DNA of 64,000 bases from a bacterium (lineage in GTDB: Bacteria; Bacillota; Clostridia; Oscillospirales; Acutalibacteraceae), in assembly GCA_022774755.1 (NCBI GenBank), contig JALFLK010000011.1, positions 36,493 through 100,492 on the forward strand. Reading direction: 5' to 3'. The position numbers were made by a program, and so were the translations under genes. Numbering within the stretch: the first letter of the stretch is position 1; each line of letters starts with the position of its first letter. Shown here one piece after another: positions 8,189 to 16,163 of this stretch. The notes beneath the pieces are model-generated. The model saw nothing but the letters and a program-made list of their open reading frames with translations, searched no databases and was not told the DNA's origin.

Positions 8189-9199
8189 TTGCGCAGAATC
8201 GGAAGATATACTTTAGGATTTGAGGAAACACCGTCTATAATCGGGTACGGCTCGGTTGTAGGAGAAAAAGAGGCTCAGGGGCCGCTGAGAGATTACTTTG
8301 ACAAGATTATTTACGATTCCTATGCAGGTCAGAAAAGCTGGGAAAAGGCAGAAAGCGTTTTTCAGCAGGAGGCTTTTGCAAAAGCCCTTGAGAAATCCGG
8401 AAAAGCTCCCGAAGATATAGGATTTATTTTTGCAGGAGATTTGCTTAACCAGTGCGTTTCGTCAGGATATTCAATGAGGGATTATGACATTCCCTATTTA
8501 GGCCAGTATGGAGCGTGCTCCACAATGGGGCAGGGGCTTATCCTTGCGGCTGTAATGGTGGAAAGCGGTGCGGCAAAAAACGCCGCCTGCGTTACTTCTT
8601 CTCATTTTTGCAGCGCCGAAAGGCAATACAGATATCCTCTTGAGTACGGCGGTCAGAGAACTCCCACATCACAGTGGACGGTAACAGGCAGCGGCAGCTG
8701 TGTGCTTTCCAACGAAAAAAAAGGTCCCTCGGTTGTCAAGGCTTCGGTAGGCTCTATTCTGGACTACGGAGTAACCGATGTCAACAATATGGGCGCCGCA
8801 ATGGCTCCTGCGGCGGCGCAGACAATGATAAGGTTTTTTGAAGATACCAATACACAGCCCTCTGATTATGACGGGATTTTTACAGGCGACCTGGGCAGTC
8901 TCGGCAGTGAAATGCTGTATGAGCTTTTAGGAAACGAAGGAATTGACATAAGACCTCTGCACAGAGACTGCGGTCTGATGATTTTTAAAGGCAAAGATCA
9001 GGATGTCCACAGCGGAGGCTCAGGCTGCGGATGCAGTGCTTCGGTTTTGTGCTCGTATATTCTGAAAAATATGGAAAAAGGCGGATACAGCAATATCCTT
9101 TTTACCCCCACAGGCGCCCTGATGAGCCCCACAACCTGCTTCCAGGGCGAGAGTATCCCTGCTATTGCTCACACAGTGAATATAGTTATGAGAAAATAA
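8189..9199 (+). CDS. spoVAD: Stage V sporulation protein AD
   Basis: A 336-residue thiolase-fold protein closely following SpoVAD: YGACSTMGQGLILAAVMVES at about residue 108, TSSHFCSAERQYRYPLEYG at about 137, and GSGCGCSASVLCSY near 278. SpoVAD is part of the SpoVA complex that moves Ca-dipicolinate into the forespore and out on germination, and binds DPA. It starts at TTG 8189 with AAAAGGAG eight bases upstream. Unusually, no spoVAC, spoVAE or other spoVA gene adjoins it: the neighbours are vanW-like and PAP2 genes. Sporulation-specific expression is expected, but no sigma-G promoter was assigned. Confidence 0.93.
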   Translation: MRRIGRYTLGFEETPSIIGYGSVVGEKEAQGPLRDYFDKIIYDSYAGQKSWEKAESVFQQEAFAKALEKSGKAPEDIGFIFAGDLLNQCVSSGYSMRDYDIPYLGQYGACSTMGQGLILAAVMVESGAAKNAACVTSSHFCSAERQYRYPLEYGGQRTPTSQWTVTGSGSCVLSNEKKGPSVVKASVGSILDYGVTDVNNMGAAMAPAAAQTMIRFFEDTNTQPSDYDGIFTGDLGSLGSEMLYELLGNEGIDIRPLHRDCGLMIFKGKDQDVHSGGSGCGCSASVLCSYILKNMEKGGYSNILFTPTGALMSPTTCFQGESIPAIAHTVNIVMRK

Positions 9200-9325
9200 A
9201 AGGTTTTTCTGCCGAAAAAGCCCATAAAATCAGAAAATTTGAAACTAAAATAATAAATATCGTACTTTTCAAATAAAAAAACTTGTGCTATAATTACATC
9301 AACTGATATTTTGGGGTATTATACT

Positions 9326-9865
9326 ATGTTTAAACGAATTCAAGATATTGACGATGTGGTTATCAGCAAAATTTCTAAACTGCATTCACCGCTCAGAAAT
9401 AAAATAATGATTGCTGTTTCAACCTCGGGAAATATGGGATTGGTTTGGTTTGCGCTGTGTTTGCCCTTTCTGATAAATCCGCCGTGGCGTGCTACCGGAG
9501 CGAATATTATATTCGGGCTCTGTATAGCGCATCTTATGGGAGAAATAATCATAAAGCATTTGGTTAAGAGAGTTCGTCCCTGCCACAAGCTTGATGACGA
9601 GGAGCAGATTATACACAAGCCTAAGTACTATTCTTTTCCGTCGGGTCACACAACGGCGTCGTTTTCCGTTGTGGGGGTTGTAATGCTCAGGTGCAGTATG
9701 CCTGTGGTGCTTGCGGTGCTTGCCCTTGCGTCGCTGATCGGGTTTTCAAGGATATATCTGCGTGTTCACTATCTTTCCGATGTGGTTGCGGGCGCATTTT
9801 TAGGTTTTTTGTGCGGATTTGCTTCGGTTTCTCTATTTAATTATTTTGTTGCAATGTTTGTATAA
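9326..9865 (+). CDS. PAP2 family membrane phosphatase
   Basis: A 179-residue multi-pass protein with all three PAP2 motifs: KHLVKRVRP, FPSGHTTASFS and SRIYLRVHYLSDV. The active-site His residues lie in the second and third motifs. Such enzymes dephosphorylate phosphatidic acid, phosphatidylglycerol phosphate or undecaprenyl pyrophosphate at the outer membrane face. The substrate cannot be told from sequence. ATG 9326 is preferred over the TTG at 9311 because GGGGT lies eight bases upstream of it. A TATAAT at 9289-9294 with a weak TTTTCA 17 bp upstream could be its promoter. Confidence 0.88.
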   Translation: MFKRIQDIDDVVISKISKLHSPLRNKIMIAVSTSGNMGLVWFALCLPFLINPPWRATGANIIFGLCIAHLMGEIIIKHLVKRVRPCHKLDDEEQIIHKPKYYSFPSGHTTASFSVVGVVMLRCSMPVVLAVLALASLIGFSRIYLRVHYLSDVVAGAFLGFLCGFASVSLFNYFVAMFV

Positions 9866-9902
9866 GCATTTGTTGTGACTATGCATAAAATAAATATTCT
9901 AT

Positions 9903-9930
9903 GCGCCAAAAAATATTTTGGCGCTTTTTT
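9903..9930 (+). terminator. Intrinsic terminator after the PAP2 gene
   Basis: GCGCCAAAA (9903-9911) pairs with TTTTGGCGC (9916-9924), followed by six T residues. Confidence 0.9.
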
Positions 9931-9988
9931 GCGTTATAGGAAATAATCGGAAATATCTCGGTTGCGTTAGGGTATTAAGGCTGTTGTC

Positions 9989-10125
9989 AGCAAAAGCTGT
10001 CTGCCGGATTGCGTGTCGAGGTGCTCGGATATTTTACTTTATTGGGAACTGCTTTTAACGGTCGGGCATTATAGTGCTTAGCAAAATCAAGCTATCTGCA
10101 CGAATTGCGTGTCGAGGTTCTCGAC
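9989..10125 (+). repeat. Two imperfect direct repeats of about 40 bp in a 630-bp non-coding stretch
   Basis: Copy 1 (9989-10028) and copy 2 (10080-10125) share AGCAAAA, then AGCT(G/A)TCTGC, then ATTGCGTGTCGAGG and CTCG. Copy 2 contains a perfect small hairpin GTCGA-GGTTC-TCGAC at 10111-10125; copy 1 has the weakened version. No convincing reading frame covers them. A TTGACA at 10172-10177 with TAGTAT 17 bp further on lies just right of copy 2. The rest of 9931-10498 is AT-rich and otherwise empty apart from the DnaA-box-like sites. Confidence 0.6.
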
Positions 10126-10308
10126 TTTGATATGACAAAAGGTAACAATTTTGTTTTTTGTTAAAAATATGTTGACAATGATAAAATTACAAATAGTATA
10201 TTTTTTCGGCTGATTTTTATTTGCTTTTTTGGTTGTTGAAAAGTCAAAAGAAATAAAAAAGTCAATAAACAAAGAAAAATAAGGTTAAATCAAGGTTTCA
10301 TTATTGGG

Positions 10309-10338
10309 TTATCAACACTTTCCACATAGTTATCAACA
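10309..10338. promoter_or_regulatory. Cluster of DnaA-box-like sites
   Basis: Two copies of TTATCAACA occur at 10309-10317 and 10330-10338, exactly 21 bp apart (two helical turns). Between them TTTCCACA at 10319-10326 is a weaker match. The DnaA box consensus is TTATNCACA, so each differs at one or two positions. About 150 bp of very AT-rich DNA follows. No dnaA, dnaN or rpmH is near, so this is not a typical chromosomal origin. It could be a secondary DnaA-binding locus or chance. Confidence 0.4.
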
Positions 10339-10498
10339 ATTTTGTTTAGAAATTAGAATAATACAAAAGGTATATTTCTTTTAATAAATTTTTTATTGCC
10401 AAAATAATGTCGTTTTAATTTTTTAAGATAATTATATGAATAAAATTCCGTTAAATATCCCATAATACGGGTGAAATTTATTATTCGGAGAAGTAATT

Positions 10499-10771
10499 AT
10501 GATAAAAGGAATAAACAGAAATGTAATAGAGGTTACAAAAACCGATAATATATACTATGAACGGGCTATTTTGATTTTAAGGCCGGAGTTTACGGGGGAA
10601 GAAAAGCGTATTTTAGAGAAAGAGGCACGAAAAATGCTCCGCAATATGAACGCTCCCTCCGTCATAAGGAGCAAAAGGCAGATTCTGAGAAAAATTCTGT
10701 ATATAACAGGCTGGGTTACCGTCGGCGTTCTGCTCACTCTCGGAATTTCTTTTTTGGCACGGCTTGCGTGA
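10499..10771 (+). CDS. Small protein with a C-terminal membrane anchor, unknown function
   Basis: A 90-residue protein with GGAG at 10487-10490 before ATG 10499. The first 65 residues are charged and likely helical (FTGEEKRILEKEARKMLRNM). One hydrophobic segment, ILYITGWVTVGVLLTLGISF, ends the protein, placing the N-terminal part in the cytoplasm. I do not recognise the family. It sits alone between long non-coding stretches, and the DnaA-box-like cluster lies 160 bp upstream. Confidence 0.6.
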   Translation: MIKGINRNVIEVTKTDNIYYERAILILRPEFTGEEKRILEKEARKMLRNMNAPSVIRSKRQILRKILYITGWVTVGVLLTLGISFLARLA

Positions 10772-10820
10772 AAATACAAAGGCGCAGTTTCATTAAATAA
10801 TAAAGCAAAACATATATTGT

Positions 10821-10885
10821 AGCAGGCGCAGGGGCGCTTGCTTATCAGAATCTCCTGCGAAAATTATCGTCGCAGGTGATTTTTT
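10821..10885 (+). promoter_or_regulatory. Two consecutive hairpins directly before the DUF6512 start
   Basis: Hairpin 1 pairs AGCAGGCGC (10821-10829) with GCGCTTGCT (10834-10842). Hairpin 2 pairs AATCTCCTGCGA (10849-10860) with TCGCAGGTGATT (10870-10881), followed by a T run to 10885 and then ATG 10886. The only ribosome-site-like sequence (AGGTGAT) is in the 3' arm of hairpin 2, so the same element can act as terminator and as a lid on translation. Confidence 0.6.
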
Positions 10886-11470
10886 ATGAAAATAAAAAGA
10901 TTAAAACGAATGGAGCTTTGGGGCGTACCGATTACCTTCTTAATATGGTATGCTCTGCACAGAACAAACTCATTGGAAAGCGACCACCTGATAAACCTTT
11001 TGTTCGGCTCTGTAAATAAAAGCAGTTGGGAAATGGTAAAAACACTGCTTCTTGCCTGCGCTTTTTGGAGCGTTATTGAGCTTTTTTGTGCAAGGCCGTA
11101 TTTTAAGGCATTTGTAAGCGCAAAAACCTTTTCGCTTTACATAACCGGAATAGTTTATTGCTGTATAATGACTGTTTTCAGAATAAACTCGGCGGAGCTC
11201 GGTATGTTTTTTGAGTCGACGGCAATTATTATTGCGTCCACTCTGTTCCATATTTTGTCGTTTTTGATTTTTACAAGGTTTGAAAATTTAAGTGGTTTTT
11301 ATATGCCCTGTGTTTTTCTGCTGCTGCTTTTTGCCGTAATTTATGTGTGTTTTACGCCTTTTCCTCCCCAAAATCCCCTTTTTTACGATTACGAAAACGG
11401 GTTTTACGGAATAATATCGCCTTATGCCGACTGCGGAGCATATGTTCTTGACAGATTGTACGGAATTTAA
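10886..11470 (+). CDS. DUF6512 family membrane protein
   Basis: A 194-residue protein with six or so membrane segments and the early motif SLESDHLINLLFGSVNKSSW followed by EMVKTLLLACAFWSVIE, typical of the DUF6512 family of small Firmicutes membrane proteins. It has no assigned function. Its start codon follows immediately on a terminator-like hairpin, so expression may depend on how that leader folds. It is followed by an unrelated housekeeping gene on the same strand after about 150 bp. Confidence 0.7.
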   Translation: MKIKRLKRMELWGVPITFLIWYALHRTNSLESDHLINLLFGSVNKSSWEMVKTLLLACAFWSVIELFCARPYFKAFVSAKTFSLYITGIVYCCIMTVFRINSAELGMFFESTAIIIASTLFHILSFLIFTRFENLSGFYMPCVFLLLLFAVIYVCFTPFPPQNPLFYDYENGFYGIISPYADCGAYVLDRLYGI

Positions 11471-11620
11471 CCTTTTTTATACATAAATATTTATAATTTT
11501 TCTATTCTAATATTTTGCCGATTGTGTTATACTAAAATGAGATTTTGAAGGCGCTATTTTGTGGCTTTCAGAGAAAAACAAAGTGTAAATATACATATAT
11601 TGTGATTAGTGAGATACGAA

Positions 11621-12364
11621 ATGGATAACAGGAATATAAAAAACGATATAATCGCAGGGCGCAACCCTGTTTTTGAAGCCGTAAAAAGCGGAAGAAGCAT
11701 TGATAAAATTTTAATTGCAAAAGGCGCAAAAAACGGCGCTGTAATCGGAATTTTAGCCAAAGCAAAGGAGCGTAAAATTCCCGTAAAGGAAGTGGACTCA
11801 AAAAAGCTGGACTTTTTGTCCGGCGGAGCGGTTCATCAGGGAATTGTCGCTACCGCCTCGATAAAGGAGTATTCCTCTGTTGAAGATATTTTTGCTCTGG
11901 CAGAGGAGAGAAACGAACCGCCTTTTATAGTGGTTCTTGACGAAATAGAAGACCCCCACAACCTAGGTGCAATAATAAGGAGTGCAGAATGCGCAGGCGC
12001 ACACGGAGTTATTATTCCCGAAAGGCGCAGTGCAACACTTAACTACACCGTGGGCAAGGCGTCAGCCGGAGCGGTTGAGTATTTGCCTGTTGCAAGAGTG
12101 ACGAATATCGCCAAGTGTATTGACAGCCTTAAAGAAAAGAATGTCTGGGTTTTTGGAGCAGATATGGACGGAACGGATTACCGTGAGTGTGATTTCAGCG
12201 GAGGAGTTGCCCTTGTTATCGGCAACGAGGGAAAAGGAATGAGCAGGCTTGTCCGTGAACACTGCGACTCAATCGTCAGCCTTCCCGTCAAGGGACATAT
12301 TGATTCTCTTAATGCGTCTGTTGCCGCCGGAATTCTAATGTACCGTGTGGCTGAGAGCAGGTAA
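11621..12364 (+). CDS. rlmB: 23S rRNA 2'-O-methyltransferase of the SpoU/TrmH family (RlmB-like)
   Basis: A 247-residue SPOUT methyltransferase. The substrate-binding N-terminus contains GRNPVFEAVKSGRSIDKILI. The trefoil-knot catalytic domain carries LDEIEDPHNLGAIIRSAE, VIGNEGKGMSRLVREHCD and IDSLNASVAAGILMY, the three SpoU motifs. RlmB methylates G2251 of 23S rRNA using SAM; TrmH relatives act on tRNA, and the N-terminal domain favours RlmB. ATG 11621 is preferred to GTG 11609, and GTGAG at 11609-11613 is a weak ribosome site for it. It precedes the P-type ATPase-like gene by 40 bp. Confidence 0.85.
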   Translation: MDNRNIKNDIIAGRNPVFEAVKSGRSIDKILIAKGAKNGAVIGILAKAKERKIPVKEVDSKKLDFLSGGAVHQGIVATASIKEYSSVEDIFALAEERNEPPFIVVLDEIEDPHNLGAIIRSAECAGAHGVIIPERRSATLNYTVGKASAGAVEYLPVARVTNIAKCIDSLKEKNVWVFGADMDGTDYRECDFSGGVALVIGNEGKGMSRLVREHCDSIVSLPVKGHIDSLNASVAAGILMYRVAESR

Positions 12365-12404
12365 CCGGTTTAAAAATGTGGTTTAGAAACAGGAGAGAGC
12401 TATC

Positions 12405-15212
12405 TTGAAGAATAAAAAAAATCAGCAGAATATTTCAAAAAAGACCTCCGATGCAGGACAGGATACGATAAAATTTAAAAATAAAGATTTGGAAATAGAC
12501 AGAATTCTCGAAGAAGCCCATTTTCTCACGGAAAAGGGACAGATGGAAGAAACAGCAAAAAAGTATCGTGCAAGACCTAAGATGGACGAGATTTTCAGCA
12601 ACGCTTCCAAAGAGGTCAGATATCAGAACAGCAATCCTTTGGATTTGGATAAGGCAAAAAGCGACCCTCGGGATAACGCTCTTGTTGATGAAGATACTGC
12701 CGCAACTATGCAGACGGAAATTCTGTTGAATAATTCCAACGGGAACATTCCGGATGTTAAAAATGAAAAAGCCGAATTGCCCGTTGATGAAGCAACGGAA
12801 AATGACGGTAAAAATGTCGTTGAAAATAATAAAGAAGCAGAGTCCGATGATAAAATTGAAGAAGGTGAAGACCGTCAGGAGGTTAAGCTTCAGCCTGAAT
12901 ATACCAAAGATACGGAGTTTTCCGACGAGGTTCTGGATGATGTTGACGAAATACATATAAGGAATGTAACAGTAACCGATTACGACACAATAGATATTGA
13001 CCTGGATGAGGGCAAAAAACAGGAGCAGGAGGCAATCAGGAATTTTTCCGAGGATGCCCGGTCAAATGAGGTCAAGCCTAAGTCAAAGGAAGATAAGAAA
13101 AAAGAAAAAGCACGAAATCCCGAGCAACTTAAAGAGGAAATCAAGGGGAACTATGAAAAATTATTCGGCATAAAAAAGCCGAAAACTCAGGTGATAGTCT
13201 CAAAAGTTCCTGTTTATCGGGATGAAAACAAAGTGGAAAAGGTGCATATTAAGGCAGGCAGATTCTCCCGGGTTGTCAGGGAAGAATATATGATGTACCT
13301 TAAATCAAATGACCCGAGCGTTTCTTCCGTTATTAAAAGAGAGAATAAAAGCGAAGATGAAAACGGCGAAATCCCTGCCAAAAAGGGCGAGTTCGGCGAA
13401 AAAGTGCTGTCGGCGGTTGTGGGATTTTTCTCCAGCGAAGAGGAGCAAATCGGTCAGGAGGTTCCGCCTGAAAAAATTGAAACCGTGGAGGATTATACAT
13501 CTAAAGAGGACGCAAAGAGCATACTTTCGGAGATTAACCTTAACATACGCAAGCTTTTTATGCGGAGTGCGGCAATGACCGTGATTTCATTGATTACCAT
13601 AGCTCTTGTAGTGCTTGTCAGGGTTATTCCAAAACAAATAAACGGCGTTGTTGCCAATGCGCCGGTTGTTTATGCAGTTATGAATCTGCTTTTGCTGGGA
13701 ACTTCAATGTTTATAAACAGGATTACCATAGTCAGCGGACTTACGCCCCTTGTAAGGTTTAAGGGAAATTCCGATACGGCTTTGGCGGCAGCGTCTATTG
13801 CGGCGGCGCTCCAGTCAATCGTCAGCTTTTTCTTTGTTATTGGAGCAGATACATTTACCGTCAGCTATTTTTCGGTTATATCAATTCTGGGATTTTTGGC
13901 CAATACCGTGGGCAAGCTGTTTATGGTGCTGAGAGTTAAGGACAATTTTAAGTTTGTCAGCTCCTCGGCTCCTGCCTACGCCGCAAAGATTTACACAAAT
14001 GAAGATGTTGCCGCAAAGATGATGAGCGGTACGGTATTTGAACGGCCTATTGTTGCCTATCAGCGCAAAACGGGATTTTTATCGAATTTTCTGAAAATTT
14101 CTTATGCGCCCGACCCAAGCGAAGAACTTGCAGGTAAATTTGCCCCCATTACGATTATCGTGTCCCTTGTTGTTGCAGTAATTTACGGATGTATTTTCAA
14201 ATCATTTGACGGCGCAATAAACGCCTTTGCGGTTATGACGGCTGTAAGCGTGCCCCTGGCGGCTTTGATGGCTGTTAATGTTCCTTTAAGAAGTCTGTGC
14301 AAAAAGCTTCTTTCGAAAAACGCAATGGTGTCCAGCTATCCTTCGGTTAAGCAGTTTTGCGACAGTACGGGAATAATGATAGACGCAAACGAGCTTTACC
14401 CCGAGGGCAGAGTGGTTTTGGACGGAATAAAAACCTTTATTGAACGCGGTGCAGACGAGGCGCTGATTTCCTGCGCTTCTATTTTAAAAGAAGCCGAAAG
14501 CCCTATGGCGGCGATTTTTGATAAGGCTATTGACAAAGGCCGTGGCTTACCCCAGGTTGAGAGCGTTCTCTATGAGGACGGAATGGGACTTGTTGGCTGG
14601 GTAAACAGCGAGAGAATTCTAATCGGCTCCCGTGAGCTTATGGAAAAATACAACATAGACACTCCTTCTGCCGACTATGAGGAAAAGTATCGGCTTGAGG
14701 GCAAGCAGATTACATATTTGTCAAAGGCAGGCGAGCTTGCGGCGATGCTTGTGCTTAAATATTCAGCGTCTCCCGAAATTTCGGAGGTTTTGCGAAAAGC
14801 CGAAGAAAACGGCGTGAGCATACTTGTAAGAACTACCGACTGCAATATAACTCCCGAGAAAATTGCTGACGATTTCGGTATCTTTTACCGTTCCGTTAAG
14901 GTGCTCCCCACAGGCTTAGGCAATGTCTGTAAGGAGGTTAAGGAGCAGACCGAAGAAAGCTCAAGGGCTTATCTTGCCACAAGAGGTTCGCTGACTTCGC
15001 TTGTAGGCGGAATTGCAGGCTGTGTAAGATTCAGCAGTAATGTTTCCCTTTCGGTGGTTGTTCAGCTTATTGCCATTATTTTAGGCGTGCTTATGTGCTC
15101 AGCCTTGTGTTTGTACGCAGGCGTACAGGTTTTGGGTACGGTTGAAATTTTACTTTATTCGGTATTTTGGGCGGCTGCGGCAATTATTGCGCCCTATATT
15201 AAGAAACCGTAG
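12405..15212 (+). CDS. Degenerate P-type ATPase-like membrane protein with long acidic N-terminal region
   Basis: A 935-residue protein starting at TTG 12405 (AGGAGAG eight bases upstream). Residues 1 to about 370 are low-complexity, rich in Glu, Asp and Lys, with no recognisable fold. Membrane segments then begin near residue 390. The C-terminal half follows the order of a P-type ATPase: paired helices, then FCDSTGIMID (Asp653) where DKTGTLT is expected, an N-domain-like stretch with ESPMAAIFDKAIDKGRG and GLVGWVNSERILIGS, then GKQITYLSKAGELAAMLVLKY, and TTDCN (810-814) where TGDN is expected. The TGES loop and the GDGxND hinge are missing. The phosphorylatable Asp remains but the Lys and hinge are lost, so transport by ATP hydrolysis looks unlikely. 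It is probably a pseudoenzyme with a scaffold or sensing role; that is inference. Confidence 0.75.
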   Translation: MKNKKNQQNISKKTSDAGQDTIKFKNKDLEIDRILEEAHFLTEKGQMEETAKKYRARPKMDEIFSNASKEVRYQNSNPLDLDKAKSDPRDNALVDEDTAATMQTEILLNNSNGNIPDVKNEKAELPVDEATENDGKNVVENNKEAESDDKIEEGEDRQEVKLQPEYTKDTEFSDEVLDDVDEIHIRNVTVTDYDTIDIDLDEGKKQEQEAIRNFSEDARSNEVKPKSKEDKKKEKARNPEQLKEEIKGNYEKLFGIKKPKTQVIVSKVPVYRDENKVEKVHIKAGRFSRVVREEYMMYLKSNDPSVSSVIKRENKSEDENGEIPAKKGEFGEKVLSAVVGFFSSEEEQIGQEVPPEKIETVEDYTSKEDAKSILSEINLNIRKLFMRSAAMTVISLITIALVVLVRVIPKQINGVVANAPVVYAVMNLLLLGTSMFINRITIVSGLTPLVRFKGNSDTALAAASIAAALQSIVSFFFVIGADTFTVSYFSVISILGFLANTVGKLFMVLRVKDNFKFVSSSAPAYAAKIYTNEDVAAKMMSGTVFERPIVAYQRKTGFLSNFLKISYAPDPSEELAGKFAPITIIVSLVVAVIYGCIFKSFDGAINAFAVMTAVSVPLAALMAVNVPLRSLCKKLLSKNAMVSSYPSVKQFCDSTGIMIDANELYPEGRVVLDGIKTFIERGADEALISCASILKEAESPMAAIFDKAIDKGRGLPQVESVLYEDGMGLVGWVNSERILIGSRELMEKYNIDTPSADYEEKYRLEGKQITYLSKAGELAAMLVLKYSASPEISEVLRKAEENGVSILVRTTDCNITPEKIADDFGIFYRSVKVLPTGLGNVCKEVKEQTEESSRAYLATRGSLTSLVGGIAGCVRFSSNVSLSVVVQLIAIILGVLMCSALCLYAGVQVLGTVEILLYSVFWAAAAIIAPYIKKP

Positions 15213-15270
15213 ATTATTTTGATACAGCCAGATGTAATGTTTTATTACAAAAATAAAAGGAGAATTAAGA

Positions 15271-15930
15271 ATGTTAATTGCGCCGTCGCTTTTATCCTGT
15301 GATTTTTCAAAAATGGGAGAAGAAATAAAAAGAATGGAGCTTGCAGGAGCTGACTTTATGCATCTTGATGTTATGGACGGTCATTTTGTGCCGAATATAA
15401 CCTTCGGTGCGCCGGTTATTAAGACTGTCAGACCGTACACCGCCGTTCCTTTTGATGTTCATCTGATGATTTCTGAGCCTTTAAAATACATTGATGATTT
15501 TGCCGACGCAGGCGCCGACATAATCACCTTTCACACCGAAAGCGACTCTGATATTAAACAAACTATTGATAAAATCAGGTCAAGAGGAGTAAAGCCCGGA
15601 TTGGTTATCAAGCCGGCTACTCCTGCCGACGCTGTTTTGCCGTATCTTAAAGACATATATATGGTGCTTGTTATGACCGTTGAGCCGGGATTCGGCGGAC
15701 AGAGCTTTATGGAAGATATGATGCCCAAGGTTAAAGAAATCCGCAGGGCTTCACAAACGCTGAATCCGAATCTTCTGATTGAGGTTGACGGGGGAATTTC
15801 TAACGATACCGTGGCAAAAGCCGCCGCCGCAGGGGCAGATGTTGCCGTTGCAGGAACGGCTGTGTTTAAGGCTGAAAACAGCAAAGCCGCAATTGAAAAA
15901 TTAAAAGCTCTTGCTCAGACAAACGGATAA
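15271..15930 (+). CDS. rpe: Ribulose-phosphate 3-epimerase
   Basis: A 219-residue TIM-barrel enzyme: MLIAPSLLSCDFSKMGEEI at the start, HLDVMDGHFVPNITFG (metal-binding His and catalytic Asp), DVHLMISEP, MTVEPGFGGQSFMEDM and EVDGGISNDTV. It interconverts ribulose-5-phosphate and xylulose-5-phosphate in the pentose phosphate pathway. Length and all motifs are normal. AAAGGAG precedes ATG 15271. In many Firmicutes rpe sits with rsgA and the prkC/prpC genes; here its upstream neighbour is instead the P-type ATPase-like gene. Confidence 0.96.
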   Translation: MLIAPSLLSCDFSKMGEEIKRMELAGADFMHLDVMDGHFVPNITFGAPVIKTVRPYTAVPFDVHLMISEPLKYIDDFADAGADIITFHTESDSDIKQTIDKIRSRGVKPGLVIKPATPADAVLPYLKDIYMVLVMTVEPGFGGQSFMEDMMPKVKEIRRASQTLNPNLLIEVDGGISNDTVAKAAAAGADVAVAGTAVFKAENSKAAIEKLKALAQTNG

Positions 15931-15957
15931 ATACAGCAATCTTTAACATTCATAACA

Positions 15958-15998
15958 AAAAATCCCCTGTAACATCAAGCTTAGTTACAGGGGATTTT
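15958..15998. terminator. Terminator after rpe
   Basis: AAAATCCCCTGTAAC (15958-15973 region) pairs with GTTACAGGGGATTTT (15984-15998). The stem is long and symmetric, so it may also stop transcription coming from mecA on the other strand. Confidence 0.9.
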
Positions 15999-16018
15999 CG
16001 GAGAACAGGCCTATTGAT

Positions 16019-16162
16019 ACTAAAATCTAAATATCTTATTGGTATATTTTCCGGAAAGCTTGCAAGCTGTCCTCAGAAGGCGTCAGCCTTCCTGCGGAAT
16101 CTTGTTCGCTCGGCGAAATATCTGCACAAAAATCTTATTATAGTTTTTTATCAGATTTTAGT
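16019..16162. repeat. Structured element with 10-bp terminal inverted repeats
   Basis: ACTAAAATCT at 16019-16028 is the exact inverse of AGATTTTAGT at 16153-16162. Inside are further short palindromes (AGCTTGCAAGCT and AAGGCGTCAGCCTT). It fills the space between rpe and mecA and ends two bases from the mecA stop. This could be a small non-autonomous mobile element or a structured 3' end. No protein-coding potential is seen. Confidence 0.4.
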
Positions 16163-16163
16163 A

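Noticed and set aside
9989..10125. CRISPR array
   Set aside because: Only two imperfect 40-bp copies about 90 bp apart, without regular spacers or cas genes.
10087..10272. Minus-strand frame of 61 codons in the non-coding stretch
   Set aside because: Composition is Phe/Lys/Asn-rich as expected of AT-rich DNA, there is no ribosome site and it overlaps the direct-repeat element.
10309..10338. Chromosomal replication origin
   Set aside because: No dnaA, dnaN or rpmH nearby and only two good boxes; kept only as a DnaA-box-like cluster.
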